Position numbers and translations under genes: made by a program
The notes under the pieces: generated by a model
Databases searched by the model: none
Told to the model about the DNA's origin: nothing
What the model saw: the letters and a program-made list of their open reading frames with translations, nothing else
From: Chiridota heheva
Taxonomy: Eukaryota > Echinodermata > Holothuroidea > Apodida > Chiridotidae
Reading direction: 5' to 3'
Assembly: GCA_020152595.1 (NCBI GenBank)
Contig: JAIGNY010004098.1
Span: 1-64,000, forward strand
DNA: 64,000 nt
In this document: in pieces, positions 59,832 to 64,000 of the stretch
Layout of the letters: every line of letters starts with the position of its first letter
Numbering within the stretch: the stretch's first letter is position 1

Positions 59832-59964
59832 GAACCGGTCATTAAAGTAGGAGTGGGCCATGCCATGTAAAGCCTTGTATGTTCTGAGGGAATAATGGTG
59901 CGGTCGGTGTGAGAACCGGTCATTAAAGTAGGAGTGGGCCATGCCATGTAAAGCCTTGTATGTT
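59832..59964. repeat. 81-bp duplication at the LINE-in-LINE junction
   Basis: A 52-bp block (GAACCGGTCATTAAAGTAGG ... GCCTTGTATGTT) occurs at 59832-59883 and 59913-59964. Between them is a block of about 31 bp (CTGAGGGAATAATGGTGCGG, 59884-59914) that also occurs on the far side of the inner LINE at 58971-59001. The period is 81 bp, in frame with the outer LINE's coding sequence. Confidence 0.9.
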
Positions 59965-60017
59965 AACAGTCAAATTTTAAAATTGATAAAAGGTTTGTTT
60001 ATAATGAATGTCAATGG

Positions 60018-61105
60018 CATGAAAGTGTTGCGCAAGGTATGTGTAAGCAACATGGAGATATTTGATATATTATGTCCTTGAATGGTTTAAGAGCTGAAAG
60101 CAGATGCATGTTGCTCACGATATGTGTAAGCAACATGGAGATAATTGATATATTATGTGTTTGAATGGTTTAAGAACAGAAAGCAGATGCATGCTGCTCA
60201 CAGTATGTGTAAGCAACATGGAGATATTTGATATATTATGTGTTTGAATGGTTTAAGAGCTGAAAGCAGATGCATGTTGCTCACGGTGTGTGTAAGCAAC
60301 ATGGAGATATTTGATATATTATGTGTTTGAATGGTTTAAGAGCTGAAAGCAGATGCATGTTGCTCACGGTGTGTGTAAGCAACATGGAGATATTTGATAT
60401 ATTATGTGTTTGAATGGTTTAAGAACAGAAAGCAGATGCATGCTGCTCACAGTATGTGTAAGCAGCATGGAGATAATTGATATATTATGTGCTTGAATGG
60501 TTTAAGAACAGAAAGCAGATGCATGCTGCTCACAGTATGTGTAAGCAGCATGGAGATAATTGATATATTATGTGCTTGAATGGTTTAAGAACAGAAAGCA
60601 GATGCATGCTGCTCACAGTATGTGTAAGCAGCATGGAGATAATTGATATATTATGTGCTTGAATGGTTTAAGAACAGAAAGCAGATGCATGCTGCTCACA
60701 GTATGTGTAAGCAACATGGAGATAATTGATATAGTATGTGCTTGAATGGTTTAAGAACAGAAAGCAGATGCATGCTGCTCACAGTACGTGTAAGCAACAT
60801 GGAGATAATTGATATATTATGTGCTTGAATGGTTTAAGAGCTGAAAGCAGATGCATGTTGCTCACGGTGTGTGTAAGCAACATGGAGATATTTGATATAT
60901 TATGTGTTTGAATGGTTTAAGAGCTGAAAGCAGATGCATGCTGCTCACGGCATGTGTAAGCAACATGGAGATAATTGATATATTATGTGCTTGAATGGTT
61001 GAAGAACAGAAAGCAGATGCATGCTGCTCACAGTATGTGTAAGCAACAAGGAGATAATTGATATATTATGTGCTTGAATGGTTGAAGAGCTGAAAGCAGA
61101 TGATT
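60018..61105. repeat. 83-bp minisatellite with conserved foldback
   Basis: About 13 copies of an 83-bp unit (GTAAGCAACATGGAGATAAT, TGATATATTATGTGCTTGAA, TGGTTTAAGAACAGAAAGCA, GATGCATGCTGCTCACAGTA). Each copy contains an inverted repeat CATGYTGCTCAC ... GTAAGCARCATG with a loop of about 7 nt. Subtypes: AGAGCTG with TTGCTCACGG, and AGAACAG with CTGCTCACAG. Confidence 0.95.
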
Positions 61106-61229
61106 ACTATGTTTGAGGACATTACTGCTGACATTGAAATGTTTTGAAGAAAATGAGTGTGAAGTGGAAGTCCTTTTGTTTATGGACAGGTAACAGCTTG
61201 TGAATATGCTATAAACCATTCAAATAGGA
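61106..61229. other. Short unique spacer
   Basis: Unique sequence between the 83-bp array and dispersed repeat B. Confidence 0.5.
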
Positions 61230-61385
61230 AAAAGTTTTATCAAACTCAGTTAAAAATTGACCATTTATACAGCAGTTCGATTTTTAAGGCATAATACAAA
61301 ATAATTATGCAAATTTTGTTTACATTTTGTTTACAAAACTTGTGAATTTCCATAAGTTAATTATTTGGTTTTGGTATTAGGATGG
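61230..61385 (+). repeat. Dispersed repeat B, copy 3 (diverged)
   Basis: AACTCAGTTAAAAATTGACC, ATACAGCAGTTCGATTT and TTATGCAAATTTTGTTTACA align in order with 47320-47530 and 52890-53110. Confidence 0.6.
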
Positions 61386-61554
61386 GAGCAGTGGAATACA
61401 TTCAAGAAGTTTGAAATCTTAATCGATCACAATCTAGCGGGAGATGATTTTCAGTGACTGAAATTCATCATAGAGGTTTAAAGAATTACCGTCTCTTTCA
61501 CACGTTTGCATGCATTCAAATTCTTCACTTTCATAATCTGAATTCAGAAACTAC
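61386..61554. other. Short unique spacer
   Basis: No gene or repeat recognised. Confidence 0.45.
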
Positions 61555-63530
61555 AAGTGCTTTTGATATAAGATAAAGACTTCTTATGAGATGAAGACTT
61601 CTCTTTAGAATTATATCTCTTTGCTTTTGATATAAGATAAAGACTTCTCTTTAGAATTATATCTCTTTGCTTTTGATATAAGATAAAGAGTGTCTTCATA
61701 ATTATATCTCTTTGCTTTTGATATAAGATAAAGACTTCTCTTTAGAATTATATCTCTTTGCTTTTGATATAAGATAAAGACTATTCTCTTTAGAATTATA
61801 TCTCTTTGCTTTTGATATAAGATAAAGACTTCTCTAAGAATTATATCTCTTTGCTTTTGATATAAAATAAAGACTTCTCTTTAGAATTATATCTCTTTGC
61901 TTTTGATATAAGATAAAGACTATTCTCTTTAGATTTATATCTCTTTGCTTTTGATATAAGATAAAGACTTCTTATGAGATGAAGACATCTCTTTAGAATT
62001 ATATCTCTTTATTTTTGATATAAGATAAAGACTATTCTCTTTAGAATTATATCTCTTTACTTTGATATAAGATAAAGACTTCTTATGAGATAAAGACTTC
62101 TCTTTAGAATTATATCTCTTTACTTTTGATATAAGATAAATACTATTCTCGTTAGATTAACATCTCTTTGCTTTTGATATAAGATAAAGACTTCTTATGA
62201 GATAAAGACTTCTCTTTAGAATTATATTTCTTTACTTTTGATATAAGATAAAGACTATTCTCGTTAGATTTATATCTCTTTGCTTTTGATATAAGATAAA
62301 GACTTCTTATGAGATAAAGTCTTCTCTTTAGAATTGTATCTCTTTGCTTTTGATATGAGATAAAGACTTTTCTTCAGAATTATATCTCTTTGCTTTTGAT
62401 ATAAGATAAAGACCATTCTCTTTAGAATTATATCTCTTTGCTTTTGATATAAGATAAAGACTATTCTCGTTAGATTTATATCTCTTTGCTTTTGATATAA
62501 GATAAAGACTTCTTATGAGATAAAGACTTCTCTTTAGAATTATATCTCTTTGCTTTTGATATGAGATAAAGACTTTGCTTTAGAATTATATCTCTTTGTT
62601 TTTGATATAAGATAAAGACTATTCTTGTTAGAATTATATCTCTTTTGCTTTTGATATAAGATAAAGACTTCTCTTTAGAATTATATCTCTTTGCTTTTGA
62701 TATAAGGTAAAGACTTCTCTTTAGAAATTTATCTCTTTGCTTTTGATATAAAATAAAGACTTCTTTAGAATTATATCTTTTGCTTTTGATATAAGATAAA
62801 GATTTCTCTTTAGAATTATATCTCTTTGCTTTTGATATAAGATAAAGACTTCTCTAAGAATTATATCTCTTTGCTTTTGATATAAGATGAAAACTTCTCT
62901 TTAGAATTATATCTCTTTGCTTTTGATATAAAAAGAGACTTCATTTTAGAATTATATCTCTTTGCTTTTGATATAAGATAAAGACTTCTCTTTTTCTTTT
63001 AGAATTATATCTCTTTGCTTTTGATATAAGATAAAGACTTCTCTTTAGAATTATATCTCTTTGCTTTGATATAAAATAAAGACTTCTCTTAGAATTATAT
63101 CTTTTTCTTTTGATATAAAATAAAGACTTCTCTTTAGAAATATATTTCTTTGCTTTTGATATAAGATAAAGACTTCTCTTAGAATTATATCTCTTTGCTT
63201 TTGATATAAAATAAAGACTTCTCTTTAAAATTATATCTCTTTGCTTTTGATATAAGATAAGAGTTCTCTTTAGAATGATATCTCTTTGCTTTTGATATGA
63301 GACAAAGACTATTCTCTTTAGAATTATATCTTTTTGCTTTTGATATGAGATAAAGGCTTCTCTTTAGAATTATATCTCTTTGCTTTGATATAAGATAAAA
63401 GACTATTCTCTTTAGAATTATATCTCTTTACTTTTGATATGAGATGAAGACTTCTCTTTAGAATTATATCTCTTTGCTTTTGATATAAGATAAAAAGACT
63501 ATTCTCTTTAGAATTATACCTCTTTCCAAC
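61555..63530. repeat. About 46-bp minisatellite array
   Basis: About 43 copies of TTTAGAATTATATCTCTTTG, CTTTTGATATAAGATAAAGA, CTTCTC. Lengths vary through CTATTCTC versus CTTCTC, and an inserted CTTATGAGATAAAGA segment is present in some copies between about 61580 and 62530. More length variation than the other arrays. Confidence 0.95.
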
Positions 63531-64000
63531 AACATCAAAGATGCCAGATTTGAAATATTGTATCTTTTTGGTGAAGGTCCAAAAAAGGAATCATTTCAAA
63601 ATCTTAAATAGGGGACCATTTGAGACTGGCCACCCTCGCTTTTATCCCCATTCATAAATATTTAATTTTTCATGTGGAAATGTATTAAAAAAGACAATTT
63701 ATTTTGATCACTTTTCATATTATCCTAACACTTATTGTGATGTCCTGAAGAAAAAAGTTTCTTCAATTTTTGTTGCGACTGACCAACTCGTAAACTGATC
63801 ATTTGATTGTACGATACCACCGATCACAGATGATTGAGCTTGATAAGTAACTCGCCAAATTTAATATATATTTATATATATAAAAAAAAAAAACACAACA
63901 CATTGTTACTCTCAAGTACCTTTTTCATATTGCTTCAGTACACCAAAAAAGCTGCTCCTTGATTTTCCAACAAGCATAAAAAACCATTAGAATTGGCAAG
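63531..64000. other. Unique right end of window
   Basis: AT-rich unique sequence with a TATATATTTATATATATA run followed by poly(A) at about 63864-63894. No gene recognised. Confidence 0.5.

Larger units (their letters stand above)
58570..60000 (-). mobile_element. L2/CR1-like LINE (outer), split by a second LINE
   Basis: On the minus strand, 60000-59884 encodes INFKI, a stop, then LLTYKALHGMAHSYFNDRF and HRPHHYSLR. The text resumes across the inserted LINE at 59001 with HRPHHYSLRSSNN. After one frame change it continues CKTFGDRSSSVGASRLRNA, PTEIKL and an IF-type end near 58780. The LxxLHGxAPxYxxDxF ... SLRSS ... FGxRSFSVxAxxLWNxLP order is the classic C-terminal tail of L2/CR1-type ORF2; the usual LWN is LRN here. 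The 3' UTR runs to about 58570 and ends in a structured TGCGC region plus an AT-rich CATTATAATAATAAT tail. The copy is 5'-truncated and inactive. Confidence 0.78.

Overview
The window looks like nuclear DNA of an animal, most likely a marine invertebrate. It is AT-rich, gene-poor and has no operons. It carries decayed non-LTR retrotransposons (LINEs), a tRNA-derived SINE-like element, a short inverted-repeat element and intron-style splice signals. I cannot fix the phylum; echinoderm, hemichordate, amphioxus or mollusc would all fit.

The dominant content is tandem repeats. About two dozen sequence-unrelated minisatellites, with units of 15 to 99 bp, together fill a little over half of the 64 kb (my own addition of the listed intervals, about 34 kb). 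Layout: 36-bp array (1-2650), 41-bp (3612-4420), 59-bp (4852-6841), 33-bp (7289-8634), 24-bp (9450-10630), 80-bp (11570-12575), 42-bp (13087-13262), 26-bp (16033-17311), 51-bp (18936-20905), 24-bp (22759-23935), 38/47-bp (26484-26790), 52-bp (28138-29750), 36-bp (30509-37025, the largest at about 180 copies), 15-bp (39609-39828), CpG-rich 15-bp (40579-41430), 34/35-bp (43669-45181), 30-bp (45652-46037), 54-bp (49586-50765), 45-bp (51061-52876), 38-bp (54357-56868, with inverted 57-bp copies at its left), about 98-bp (57430-57925), 83-bp (60018-61105) and about 46-bp (61555-63530). Nearly all long reading frames are by-products of repeat units without stop codons; I do not annotate them as genes.

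Between the arrays lie mobile-element remains. There is a LINE with an RNase H domain near 25.0-25.7 kb, whose 3' end recurs at 6.9, 22.5 and 45.6 kb. A second LINE has RT-thumb and C-terminal sequence at 46.1-46.8 kb. A nested pair of L2/CR1-like LINEs lies on the minus strand at 58.6-60.0 kb. There is also a SINE-like element at 20.94 kb, a TTAA-bounded inverted-repeat element at 15.47-15.93 kb, a GC-box-bearing dispersed repeat (13.4, 21.2 and 21.9 kb) and another dispersed repeat (47.3, 52.9 and 61.2 kb).

Only a few segments could be host exons, all with weak support: 27149-27423 (open frame ending at a perfect splice donor), 37276-37516 (splice acceptor, coding-like frame with a one-base lesion, then a UTR-like stretch and AATAAA) and 48741-48994. 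If the first two belong to one gene, the 52-bp and 36-bp arrays lie in its introns. I see no complete, confident protein-coding gene.
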